Assembly (NCBI GenBank): GCA_003641695.1
Contig: QNBL01000024.1
Span: 1 to 16,469 of the forward strand
Length of the DNA stretch: 16,469 nucleotides
Reading direction: 5' to 3'
From: Spirochaetota bacterium
GTDB lineage: Bacteria; Spirochaetota; Spirochaetia; B11-G9
Part shown: piece by piece, positions 6,973 through 13,322 of the stretch
How positions within the stretch are numbered: the first letter of the stretch is position 1
How the letters are laid out: every line of letters begins with the position of its first letter
Notes under the pieces: generated by a model
Database searches by the model: none
The model's input: only the letters and a program-made list of their open reading frames with translations
Told to the model about the DNA's origin: nothing
Position numbers and translations under genes: made by a program

Positions 6973-7374
6973 ATGGGAGAACCGGCAATGGTCCTTGGAA
7001 ATGAAGAGTTGAAAATTATCGGAGAATACGTTCAGAGCAATCTTGGGAACTGGATACAGAAAACAAATGTTACTCCCTTCAGGAGTGAAAGAGAGATTGA
7101 TCTGCTGGAGCGGATGGTCAGGGTAGAAGAGGGCTTAAAGAATATCTCTGAGCAGATGGAAAAAGGCTTCATCTATATGGAGAAGCGCTTTGAGCAGATG
7201 GAAAAGCGCTTTGAGCAGGTAGATAAACGTTTTGAACAGATAGATAAACGTTTTGAACAGATAGATAAACGCTTTGAGTCTTTTGAGTCAAGATTTAACC
7301 GTATTACAACATTAATAACTGTTGGCTTTGTAGTTCTTGGCACTCTGATAACAGTATTTAAGTTTGTCGGCTGA
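6973..7374 (+). CDS. Small coiled-coil protein with C-terminal membrane anchor
   Basis: A 133-aa protein started by ATG with an ideal GGAGG Shine-Dalgarno sequence 6 nt upstream. Residues 1-50 are a soluble head. Residues about 43-110 form a long coiled coil made of heptads of the type MEKRFEQ, VDKRFEQ and IDKRFEQ. Residues 111-131 (ITTLITVGFVVLGTLITVFKF) form one membrane helix, leaving a C-terminal tail of only two residues. This is the layout of a tail-anchored oligomerising protein. It resembles many small bacterial DUF1640/MCU-regulator-like or Bdr-like coiled-coil proteins, but no specific function can be named. The repeats are also clear in the DNA (21-bp units). Translation may be controlled by the hairpin at 6938-6965. 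Confidence 0.85.
   Translation: MGEPAMVLGNEELKIIGEYVQSNLGNWIQKTNVTPFRSEREIDLLERMVRVEEGLKNISEQMEKGFIYMEKRFEQMEKRFEQVDKRFEQIDKRFEQIDKRFESFESRFNRITTLITVGFVVLGTLITVFKFVG
7177..7281 (+). repeat. Five 21-bp tandem repeats encoding heptads
   Basis: Five in-frame units encode MEKRFEQ, MEKRFEQ, VDKRFEQ, IDKRFEQ and IDKRFES. Units three and four are almost identical at the DNA level, which suggests recent duplication. Copy number could vary between strains without breaking the frame. Confidence 0.85.
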
Positions 7375-7384
7375 AATTGTTATG

Positions 7385-7400
7385 ATGGAGGTGGTGGGAA
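7385..7400 (-). repeat. Second copy of the 3' end of tRNA-Ala
   Basis: The 16 bases atggaggtggtgggaa occur here and again at 7566-7581, where they are the 3' acceptor and T-stem end of the tRNA gene. Both copies have the same orientation and are 181 bp apart. The rest of the tRNA is missing from this copy. It could be an att-like duplication made by an integrating element or the stub of a lost tRNA copy. Confidence 0.6.
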
Positions 7401-7520
7401 ACCTCTCCGGTCGCAGCCGTCGTGGCTGCTCCCATTGAGCCGCATCGAAAGCTGCCGCGGACATCCTGTCCGCTTGTCCTCGCTGCCGCTCGGCGCTTTC
7501 TCGATTCGATTCCCTCAGTA
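7401..7520. other. GC-rich structured intergenic element
   Basis: This stretch is much richer in G+C than its surroundings. It holds nested inverted repeats: GCAGCC/GGCTGC (7413-7418 with 7424-7429), GCGGACA/TGTCCGC (7457-7463 with 7467-7473), and an outer GAAAGC/GCTTTC pair (7447-7452 with 7495-7500). The right end (about 7507-7515) contains TTCGATTCCC, the T-loop motif of the neighbouring tRNA, but in the opposite orientation. It is probably a palindromic dispersed repeat or a small mobile element; no credible gene is seen in it. Confidence 0.5.
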
Positions 7521-7525
7521 CGAAT

Positions 7526-7565
7526 AAAAAAGGATACCCCCGGCAAGCGGGACTATCCTTTTTTT
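7526..7565 (-). terminator. Intrinsic terminator, bidirectional, after tRNA-Ala
   Basis: AAAAAAGGATA (7526-7536) pairs with TATCCTTTTTT (7554-7564) around a GC-rich inner stem (CCC/GGG). It has a T-run on both strands. It begins 1-2 nt after the tRNA 3' end on the minus strand and can also end plus-strand transcripts from the gene at 6973. Confidence 0.85.
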
Positions 7566-7566
7566 A

Positions 7567-7640
7567 TGGAGGTGGTGGGAATCGAACCCATGACCTCGTG
7601 AATGCCATTCACGCGCTCTAGCCAACTGAGCTACACCCCC
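7567..7640 (-). tRNA. tRNA-Ala, anticodon GGC
   Basis: The 74-nt minus-strand sequence folds as a full cloverleaf. It has a 7-bp acceptor stem with the G3-U70 pair that identifies alanine tRNAs, a D-arm with AGTTGG, an anticodon stem CGTGA/TCACG with loop ATGGCAT (anticodon GGC), a 5-base variable loop and T-loop TTCGATT. One A-C mismatch closes the T-stem. The CCA end is not encoded (A73 is followed by TAAAAA), so a CCA-adding enzyme is needed. It reads alanine codons GCC and GCU. Confidence 0.97.
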
Positions 7641-7654
7641 GAATAATGAGTTAC

Positions 7655-7683
7655 AGAATAATAGCTTGCTATTTTTCTGTCAA
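7655..7683 (-). promoter_or_regulatory. Promoter of tRNA-Ala
   Basis: A perfect TTGACA (7683-7678), a 17-bp spacer and TATTCT (7660-7655, four of six) end 14 nt before the first base of the tRNA, a normal distance for a short 5' leader removed by RNase P. Confidence 0.65.
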
Positions 7684-7706
7684 GAGAGGTGCAAAACAAA
7701 TAATCC

Positions 7707-7735
7707 TTGTGTCCCGCAGCAAAACTGTTTATCAT
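7707..7735 (+). promoter_or_regulatory. Weak promoter candidate of the lipid kinase gene
   Basis: TTGTGT (7707-7712, three of six), a 17-bp spacer and TATCAT (7730-7735, five of six) end 8 nt before ATG 7744. The -35 is poor, so this rests mainly on the -10 and its distance to the ATG. Confidence 0.3.
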
Positions 7736-7743
7736 TATTACTG

Positions 7744-8811
7744 ATGAATATTACAGGAGCAATGACAAATTGCACTTTTCTTATCAATCCCACCAGACAT
7801 CCGTCATCAGCAAAGGTGCTGAAGAAAATATTAAAAAGAAAAACTGATGCAACTATTGTGGAATCTACCAGCAAAGAATCATTAAAAGATGAAGTGGCCA
7901 AATTTTGCTCAAGCAGTTCAAGGTATCTTGTAATCTGGGGAGGCGACGGAACAGTACACGAGGCAATTAATTCCATGATGAAAAATCATGCTTCAAGTAA
8001 GGCTCTTGGTTTCTTAAGAGGCGGAACAGGAAATGGAATCCAGGATTCCTATGAGATACCTCACCGGCTGTCGAAACAGATAAGTACCTACACCAGGAGT
8101 GTACAAAACGATTATGTGGAAAAGGTTGATCTTTTAAAAATTGATATCGGCGGAAGAATTGTTTATGGCCAGCTTTTGGGGATTGGTTACGATGTGGAAG
8201 TGTTAAAGATCAGGAAACTTCTTTATTTCAAGGATATTTATAATTCGGTTCAACCCGGGATACGCTACTACATTTTATCTGCTTTTAAGCTCTTTCGAAA
8301 ATTCGATTTTCACAGTATTCCTGAGACTGAGCTCCGTTTTAAAAAGGGGAAATATGCTTTAAAAGGGATAAAGATTAATGCCGAATACCCTTTCCGATCC
8401 CTTATCCGGAGGACACGATCGATAATCATTGAGATAGGAACCCGTCCTTACTATGGCAGGCTTTTCAGGATATGTCCGGATGTTGTCTGCAACGATGGGA
8501 ATATGGATGCTTACCTGTATCAGCTGAACGATCATTTGACCGTTTTAACCAACCTTCTATCTATCTGGAAGGGGTGGCATCACAGGATTAATGCTAAACT
8601 GGCAAAGAAAAAGAAGCCCCTTATTGAACGGTATGAAATAAAGGAAGCAGTAATCAAGACGGGGAAAAATGCCGATTTTCATATTGACGGGGAACTGTTC
8701 AATACCGGGGATTCAGACAAAATTAAGGTCTCTATAGTTTCCGGTGCAATTGATTTCCTTGTCCCTGAAAGTTTCTACCAGAAATTTCATCCCTTCGGTA
8801 AAGAAGTATAG
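7744..8811 (+). CDS. Diacylglycerol/YegS-like lipid kinase
   Basis: A 355-aa member of the DAGK catalytic family, which phosphorylates diacylglycerol or a related lipid with ATP at the membrane surface. The nucleotide-binding motif WGGDGTVHE is at 65-73, followed by GFLRGGTGNGIQDS (89-102), a variant of the LPxGTxND block. The C-terminal domain contains NADFHIDGE, the usual iDGE motif. The frame opens at a TTG at 7666, just upstream of the tRNA promoter, but the first 26 residues are not family-like. ATG 7744 fits a leaderless start, and ATG 7762 is the alternative, with AGGAG only 2 nt away. The family's FLINP strand starts just after. No membrane helix is seen. Lipid specificity cannot be told from sequence. 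Confidence 0.9.
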   Translation: MNITGAMTNCTFLINPTRHPSSAKVLKKILKRKTDATIVESTSKESLKDEVAKFCSSSSRYLVIWGGDGTVHEAINSMMKNHASSKALGFLRGGTGNGIQDSYEIPHRLSKQISTYTRSVQNDYVEKVDLLKIDIGGRIVYGQLLGIGYDVEVLKIRKLLYFKDIYNSVQPGIRYYILSAFKLFRKFDFHSIPETELRFKKGKYALKGIKINAEYPFRSLIRRTRSIIIEIGTRPYYGRLFRICPDVVCNDGNMDAYLYQLNDHLTVLTNLLSIWKGWHHRINAKLAKKKKPLIERYEIKEAVIKTGKNADFHIDGELFNTGDSDKIKVSIVSGAIDFLVPESFYQKFHPFGKEV

Positions 8812-8822
8812 ATTTTCCATTA

Positions 8823-8851
8823 TTGACTCTGCACTGGTTATTTCCTAACAT
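8823..8851 (+). promoter_or_regulatory. Promoter of the methyltransferase gene, predicted leaderless
   Basis: TTGACT (8823-8828, five of six), a 17-bp spacer and TAACAT (8846-8851, four of six) end 6 nt before ATG 8858. No Shine-Dalgarno sequence precedes that ATG. The promoter lies in the 46-bp gap after the lipid kinase gene. Confidence 0.45.
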
Positions 8852-8857
8852 CAATCC

Positions 8858-9565
8858 ATGTTAAACCCGGAAAAAGATCCGATGGGCCATGCTGTATCCG
8901 ATTATTGGCTGACAGGAAGGGCAGATAAGCTGATTGTTAAATCCGATGTGACCGAGCCTGATGAAATCCCGGTATCCTGCCTTTTCCGTACACCCGATGA
9001 GATGCCGGCTGTTGAGATAAAAGCGTTGGAGAAGTGCAGAGGGAGTGTGCTCGATATAGGAGCGGGAACAGGAGTGCACAGTCTGGCTCTTAAAGCCAGG
9101 GGGTTTGGGGGGGTAAAGTCCATCGATATCTCCGCTCTATCTGTGGATGTCATGAGATCGCGGGGAGTTGAAAGAGCTGCATGTCTGGATTTTTTTGATT
9201 CCGGGTTTAAACAGAAATACGATACACTGCTCTTTCTCATGAACGGTATCGGTATAGCCGGCACCCTGGCGGGACTTGATTATTTCCTTAATTGTTGTAT
9301 TGAGCATCTAAACCCTGGGGGGCAAATCCTGCTGGATTCGTCCGATATAAGCTACATGTTCGATTCTTCCGAAGCCTTTCCCGATCATTACTATGGAGAG
9401 GTCCTCTATCAGATGATCTACAAGGATATCTATTCTGACATTTTCAGGTGGCTGTTTGTTGATTTTAATACTTTGAGAAAGGCATGTTCCAGGTTCGGCT
9501 TAAACTGTACTCTCCTTATGGAAGAAGAGAATAACAGTTACCTAGCCAGGTTAAGTCCAGTCTGA
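8858..9565 (+). CDS. Class I SAM-dependent methyltransferase
   Basis: A 235-aa soluble protein with the Rossmann methyltransferase fold. Motif I VLDIGAGTGVHSLALKARG is at 64-82, the acidic end of strand 2 is SIDIS (88-92), motif III-like YDTLLFLMNGIGIAG is at 121-135, and LNPGGQILLDSSD is at 151-163. The N-terminal 50 residues probably form a small substrate lid. The substrate cannot be inferred; the NGIG segment recalls small-molecule methyltransferases, not DNA methylases. It follows the lipid kinase on the same strand with its own promoter-like sequence. No terminator is visible after it. Confidence 0.87.
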   Translation: MLNPEKDPMGHAVSDYWLTGRADKLIVKSDVTEPDEIPVSCLFRTPDEMPAVEIKALEKCRGSVLDIGAGTGVHSLALKARGFGGVKSIDISALSVDVMRSRGVERAACLDFFDSGFKQKYDTLLFLMNGIGIAGTLAGLDYFLNCCIEHLNPGGQILLDSSDISYMFDSSEAFPDHYYGEVLYQMIYKDIYSDIFRWLFVDFNTLRKACSRFGLNCTLLMEEENNSYLARLSPV

Positions 9566-9628
9566 TATACAGGTATTCTATAAGGCTGCTGTGGTTTGTC
9601 ATTAAAAGTAAATCAAGGTCAAATCCTT

Positions 9629-10056
9629 TCAATGCTTCTCCAGTTTTCCCGCAGTCTTAAAGGATACTGCTCCGACTGAAGTCAATCTGGTATTGTCAGG
9701 AATCTTCTTGTCTTTTCGGATATACGGGTTCAATCCTATTAAACAGTTTTTTCCTGGTTTTCCACCGATAATCCTGAAGAACAGGAGTGCAAAAAACGTC
9801 ATGGGAATAGCTGGTAAGATCAGGGTAACGGGAAACTGTCGGTGTTGCGGTGCTGTAGGAACCGGGCTTTATTCCCCGACTTAAAATGCGGATAGTTGTT
9901 CTCATGATTACCAGACCTGAAATAAAAAATAAAAACAGGGTAAGTCCTGCTGCCATGCAGATAAAAACAAGATATGGAAATAATTCGGATCCGCTTCCGG
10001 TTGTAAGGTCTTCTTTTCCCCCGATTGCTTATTGTACGGTCTGAGATAAACCTCAT
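9629..10056 (-). pseudogene. Frameshifted remnant of a small membrane protein gene
   Basis: Three minus-strand frames carry consecutive protein-like pieces. The first starts at ATG 10056 with a basic head. The second (around 9960-9870) has a hydrophobic helix after MAAG, LTLFLFFISGLVIM. The third has a second helix, LILPAIPMTFFALLFF, then GLNPYIRKDKKIP, ending at TGA 9631-9629. Joined, they would make a two-helix protein of about 142 aa, but two frameshifts break it. No family is named. The ATG overlaps the TGA of the fragment at 10053-10172, as in coupled genes. Confidence 0.45.
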
Positions 10057-10172
10057 AACAGGGCGACTCCCATCAATGCTGCAGACAGTTCGACGATATC
10101 AGTCAGAAATATGGCCAATTGAAACGGGAGGGTGGTAAAAAAGAGATTTCCTCCAAGATTTATATCAGGGAT
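10053..10172 (-). pseudogene. C-terminal fragment of a membrane protein gene
   Basis: An open minus frame of 39 codons without a start reads NLGGNLFFTTLPFQLAIFLT followed by DIVELSAALMGVALL and a stop. This is a helical membrane segment that looks like the C-terminus of a lost gene. Its stop overlaps the ATG of the next remnant (TTATGA). The upstream part has been replaced by the hemolysin III promoter region. Confidence 0.35.
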
Positions 10173-10178
10173 TCAAGC

Positions 10179-10207
10179 TTGAAAAAATATCATAAAGCAT
10201 GTAGTTT
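10179..10207 (+). promoter_or_regulatory. Weak promoter candidate of the hemolysin III gene
   Basis: TTGAAA (10179-10184, five of six), a 17-bp spacer and TAGTTT (10202-10207, three of six) end 6 nt before ATG 10214. A TATCAT at 10188-10193 is another possible -10 but lacks a -35. Confidence 0.3.
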
Positions 10208-10213
10208 GTTGCA

Positions 10214-10915
10214 ATGAGAACTGACAGCGGAAATAATGATCTTCCTCCCTTAAGTAAAGACGGCAGCATCCATGTAACAGATGAAGTAATAAATACGATT
10301 ACACATATGGCTGGTGCTGTTTTTGCGCTTCTTGGTCTGGTTATTCTTGTTGTTACAGCATCATCCCGGGGAGAAGTCTGGAAAATAATCTCATTTTCCA
10401 TATACGGATTCAGTCTTTTCTTTCTTTTTCTATGCAGTACCTTTCATCATGGTCTGAATCTGTCGGATCGGCTTAATAATTTTTTCCGGCTCTTCGATTA
10501 CGTTGCAATCTATATCCTGATTGCAGGCAGCTACACTCCAATATGTCTTGTGTTAGGCAGAGGTGTTTGGGGATGGAGTGTTTTCGGTGTTGTCTGGATT
10601 ATAGCTGCGGTCGGAATCGTGGTTAAATCTATATTTCCGGATTTACCGAGATGGGTTTCTCACACCCTGTACCTTTCCATGAGCTGGGTGGGAATAATTC
10701 TTATGATCAAACTTATTCCTCTTTTCGGAATTGGAGGATTTGTCCTCCTTCTTGGAGGTGGAATATTTTATACCGTTGGGGCGGCTATCTATTATCTGGA
10801 AAAACCTAATCCTATTCCGGGTAAATTCGGTTTTCATGAGATATGGCACCTGTTTGTCCTTGCTGGGGCGTTCCTCCACTATCTTTTTATGTATTTGGTT
10901 GTTCTCCCCTACTAA
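10214..10915 (+). CDS. Hemolysin III / PAQR-like seven-helix membrane protein
   Basis: A 233-aa integral membrane protein of the hemolysin III (YqfA/TrhA, PAQR-related) family. About seven hydrophobic helices follow the soluble head. Family markers are HVTDEVINTITHMAGAVFAL (20-39), the S-x-x-H-H block STFHHG (75-80), the FDYVAIY helix with D95, and the C-terminal FHEIWHLFVLAGAFLHY (207-223) with three histidines. These His and Asp residues bind zinc in PAQR receptors. The bacterial role is not settled; links to membrane lipid balance are reported for the family. The ATG lacks a Shine-Dalgarno sequence. The thioesterase gene follows after 17 bp, so the two form an operon. Confidence 0.93.
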   Translation: MRTDSGNNDLPPLSKDGSIHVTDEVINTITHMAGAVFALLGLVILVVTASSRGEVWKIISFSIYGFSLFFLFLCSTFHHGLNLSDRLNNFFRLFDYVAIYILIAGSYTPICLVLGRGVWGWSVFGVVWIIAAVGIVVKSIFPDLPRWVSHTLYLSMSWVGIILMIKLIPLFGIGGFVLLLGGGIFYTVGAAIYYLEKPNPIPGKFGFHEIWHLFVLAGAFLHYLFMYLVVLPY

Positions 10916-10932
10916 GTTAATCAGGAGGTTTT

Positions 10933-11340
10933 GTGTATTCTTTTGAAACAAACATCCGCGTCCGTTATGCGGAAACAGACCAAATGGGCTATGTTTATTA
11001 TGGTAACTATGCTGCTTACTATGAGGTAGCAAGGGTTGAGAGCCTCAGACATCTGGGCTTGAGTTATCGGGATCTTGAAGAAAGTGGTATTATAATGCCG
11101 GTAATGGAGAACTGTACCAAGTATCTGATTCCGGCCAGGTACGATGAACTTCTCAAAGTAAAGGTCTCGATAAAGAAAAAACCGGGGATAAAGATACTGT
11201 TTTGTTATGAAATCTTTAACGAAGAGGGTAATCTGATAAATACCGGAGAAACCAAGCTTGCCTTTATAGATAAGAGTACAGCCAGACCATGCAGAATCCC
11301 TGAAGTAATGAAAAACGTTCTATATCCCTACTTTGATTGA
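10933..11340 (+). CDS. Hotdog-fold acyl-CoA thioesterase (YbgC/FadM-like)
   Basis: A 135-aa soluble enzyme of the 4HBT family that cleaves acyl-CoA or acyl-ACP thioesters. The hallmark RYAETDQMGYVYYGNYAAYY is at 11-30, with the catalytic Asp at D16, followed by EVARVESLRHLGLSY, which forms the central helix. The C-terminal strands (VKVSIKKKPGIKILFCYEIF and GETKLAFID) complete the hotdog. The length is normal. The start is GTG 10933, supported by a perfect AGGAGG at 10923-10928 with short 4-nt spacing. It is cotranscribed with the hemolysin III gene; both point to membrane lipid or acyl metabolism, by context only. Confidence 0.92.
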   Translation: MYSFETNIRVRYAETDQMGYVYYGNYAAYYEVARVESLRHLGLSYRDLEESGIIMPVMENCTKYLIPARYDELLKVKVSIKKKPGIKILFCYEIFNEEGNLINTGETKLAFIDKSTARPCRIPEVMKNVLYPYFD

Positions 11341-11359
11341 TCTTGGCACCCTTCTCCCC

Positions 11360-11414
11360 TTGTTACTTATCGGTAAATAGAGTATCCTGTTATTGAAACA
11401 GCCCGCAGGGCTGT
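11360..11414 (+). promoter_or_regulatory. Promoter candidate and leader hairpin of the 594-aa gene
   Basis: TTGTTA (11360-11365, four of six), a 17-bp spacer and TATCCT (11383-11388, four of six) would start transcription near 11395. The first transcribed bases then form a compact hairpin, ACAGCCC-GCA-GGGCTGT (11398-11414), just before the AGAGG ribosome binding site (11418-11422). The hairpin may stabilise the mRNA 5' end or, as DNA, serve as an operator. Confidence 0.4.
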
Positions 11415-11427
11415 AAAAGAGGCCTAT

Positions 11428-13212
11428 TTGTATAATAAAACAAACACACACACATTCCAGATCCCCGTATTGGGGACAGGGTTTTCCATTGACACACCGC
11501 TGAAGGTGGCGAAATATGGAATTCCATCAGTAATCTCCCTTGTGGACGATACCTTAATCGAGCAGATGCGGAAGCATCATTCACGAAAAAACGGCATTCC
11601 CTACGAGCCAATAAAAAAAGGTTCCGAGGACTGGCGGGCTAGAAGGATTACATCCTACCTTAACCTTATAGATTCTCTTGTAAAAAGAGATTTCAAGAGC
11701 TTAAAAGAATCTCCGTTTAACGGAGAGAGTGAAATATGCAGATACTTTCAGCTGCTTCCGGATAATGATTTAAAAAGGGAATATTTAAAAATGATAGATC
11801 TTCCTGCAGGGCCGGAGAGAGCTTTATTGGAAAATAAGCTTAGATCCATGGTAACTGCCGGATCGATAGATGTAAACATTATGACAAAGCTGGATACGGT
11901 TCCGGTTATTAAGGGTAAATCCCTCGATCTCAGATATTCGGAGGCGGTTGCTGCTCTCCGGGGGTATGCCGAAAGCAAGCTTCATTCTGCAATGATTTTT
12001 TCCGCAGGGCTGAACCCGAGGCTGTTCGATGCTGTTGAGCAGTACAGGGATTTCTTTCCTGACATGGTTGGAACAATAAAGAAGAAGATTGTCATAAAGG
12101 TCAGCGATTTCCGTTCCGCATTGATTCAGGGAAGGGTTTTTGCAAGGAAGGGGATTTGGATATCCGAATTCCGGATTGAATCAGGATTAAACTGCGGGGG
12201 GCATGCCTTTGTTTCAAAGGGGCAGCTGCTTGGGCCGGTTCTGGAGGAATTCCAGAAAGGTAAGGATAAACTGATGGAAACGATAGCCGGTGCTTTTATT
12301 AAGGCCGGCGGTAACAATAATGCTGTTTCGAATGGTTTCAGGATTACCGTTCAGGGTGGTATAGGTACTGCGGAAGAAGATGAATTTTTAAGAAATCATT
12401 ATGGAATAGACAGAACCGGATGGGGTACTCCCTTTATGCTGGTTCCTGATGTTGTGAATATAGATAACGATCATCTTGAGAAACTGAAGGCTGCAGGCGA
12501 AGAGGACGTTTACCTCAGTCAGGCATCCCCCCTTGGTGTTTTGTTCTGGAATTTGAAGAATACGGCTAGTGAGCTCATGCGTAAGTACAGAATATCTACG
12601 GGAATACCCGGAGCTGCCTGTATCAACAAACACGCAGCCATAAATACTGAGTTCTCCGAAGTCCCTCTGTGTGTGGCCAGCAAGGTATACCAGAAGATGA
12701 AGCTTTCGGCTTTAAAATTAGAAAAGTTAAGCCCTGAGGTATATGAAGAGCGCAGAAAGAGAATACTTGCAAAGTCCTGTATCTGCCACGATCTTGCAGG
12801 AGCGGCGACCAAAGCTCTCGGGATTAATAAAAAAGCTCACACGGCTCTGACTCCCGGGCCCAACATTGTTAATTTCTCAAAGACAAGTACCTTGAAAGAG
12901 ATGGTAGATCATATTTATGGAAGAATAAACATTATTACTTCCGGGGAACGCCCACATATGTTTATCAGGGAACTCGAGCTCTACGTTGAGCAGTTCAAGG
13001 TAAAATTGGAAGATGTAACCCTGGGGGTTGTTGTCGATGAAGGCAAGAAGCAGCTTCTTGAGTTTGGAAACAACATTCTTGAGGGAATAAATTACTACAA
13101 AGGTCTTGCTGAAAATTATCTGGAAGAGAAAAATGAGTCTATGGTAAAGTCTCTTGAATCATTAAAGCTTGAAGTTCTGAACATCACCAAGAGGATAAAT
13201 ACACTGCAGTAA
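11428..13212 (+). CDS. Large conserved protein of unknown function, possible TIM-barrel/FMN-type core
   Basis: A 594-aa soluble protein. I recall similar uncharacterised proteins in spirochaetes and Bacteroidetes that begin with the same IPVLGTGFSIDTPLKVA block (12-28), but no function is established. Notable segments are FSAGLNPRLF (191-200), a VSDFRSALIQGRVFARKGIW stretch (225-244), FRIESGLNCGGHAF (248-261), VQGGIGTAEEDEFL (308-321), which recalls the GGI strand of nitronate-monooxygenase-like FMN barrels, and a Cys-rich part (C398, C415, C451, C453). The C-terminal 90 residues are helical, coiled-coil-like. The start is TTG 11428 with AGAGG 5 nt upstream; no other start keeps the conserved block. 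It has no gene partner on its strand within 80 bp. Confidence 0.85.
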   Translation: MYNKTNTHTFQIPVLGTGFSIDTPLKVAKYGIPSVISLVDDTLIEQMRKHHSRKNGIPYEPIKKGSEDWRARRITSYLNLIDSLVKRDFKSLKESPFNGESEICRYFQLLPDNDLKREYLKMIDLPAGPERALLENKLRSMVTAGSIDVNIMTKLDTVPVIKGKSLDLRYSEAVAALRGYAESKLHSAMIFSAGLNPRLFDAVEQYRDFFPDMVGTIKKKIVIKVSDFRSALIQGRVFARKGIWISEFRIESGLNCGGHAFVSKGQLLGPVLEEFQKGKDKLMETIAGAFIKAGGNNNAVSNGFRITVQGGIGTAEEDEFLRNHYGIDRTGWGTPFMLVPDVVNIDNDHLEKLKAAGEEDVYLSQASPLGVLFWNLKNTASELMRKYRISTGIPGAACINKHAAINTEFSEVPLCVASKVYQKMKLSALKLEKLSPEVYEERRKRILAKSCICHDLAGAATKALGINKKAHTALTPGPNIVNFSKTSTLKEMVDHIYGRINIITSGERPHMFIRELELYVEQFKVKLEDVTLGVVVDEGKKQLLEFGNNILEGINYYKGLAENYLEEKNESMVKSLESLKLEVLNITKRINTLQ

Positions 13213-13273
13213 TTGACTGGAAGATTAACTGAAAGGTTGTCCACTGCTCTTTCCTCGTTTGAGAATAATATAT

Positions 13274-13302
13274 TTGACATGGATTTCCTCTTCCCCTATG
13301 AT
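13274..13302 (+). promoter_or_regulatory. Strong sigma-70-like promoter before the GH36 remnant
   Basis: A perfect TTGACA (13274-13279), an ideal 17-bp spacer and TATGAT (13297-13302, five of six) make the best-matching promoter in the window. The predicted transcript start is near 13309, just before a good AGGGG ribosome binding site (13311-13315). Confidence 0.65.
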
Positions 13303-13320
13303 CTGCATGCAGGGGAAGAG
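13288..13320. promoter_or_regulatory. Perfect 10-bp inverted repeat over the -10 region (candidate operator)
   Basis: CTCTTCCCCT (13288-13297) and AGGGGAAGAG (13311-13320) are exact reverse complements, 13 bp apart. The left arm ends on the first base of the -10 box, and the right arm lies just after the predicted transcript start and contains the Shine-Dalgarno sequence. If transcription starts near 13309 the left arm is not in the RNA, so a protein-binding operator is more likely than an RNA hairpin. Confidence 0.5.
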
Positions 13321-13322
13321 AA

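Noticed and set aside
7177..7281. CRISPR-like array
   Set aside because: The 21-bp units are directly adjacent without spacers and are in-frame coding heptads.
7358..7546. Minus-strand 62-codon frame over the GC-rich element
   Set aside because: Basic, low-complexity product driven by the composition of the palindromic repeat; overlaps the terminator and has no ribosome binding site.
11431..11436. Perfect TATAAT
   Set aside because: Lies just after the TTG start of the 594-aa gene, has no -35 at 15-19 bp and no start codon soon after; likely chance from coding bases.
13288..13320. RNA hairpin hiding the ribosome binding site of the GH36 remnant
   Set aside because: The left arm is upstream of the predicted transcript start near 13309, so the repeat is better read as a DNA operator unless transcription starts earlier.
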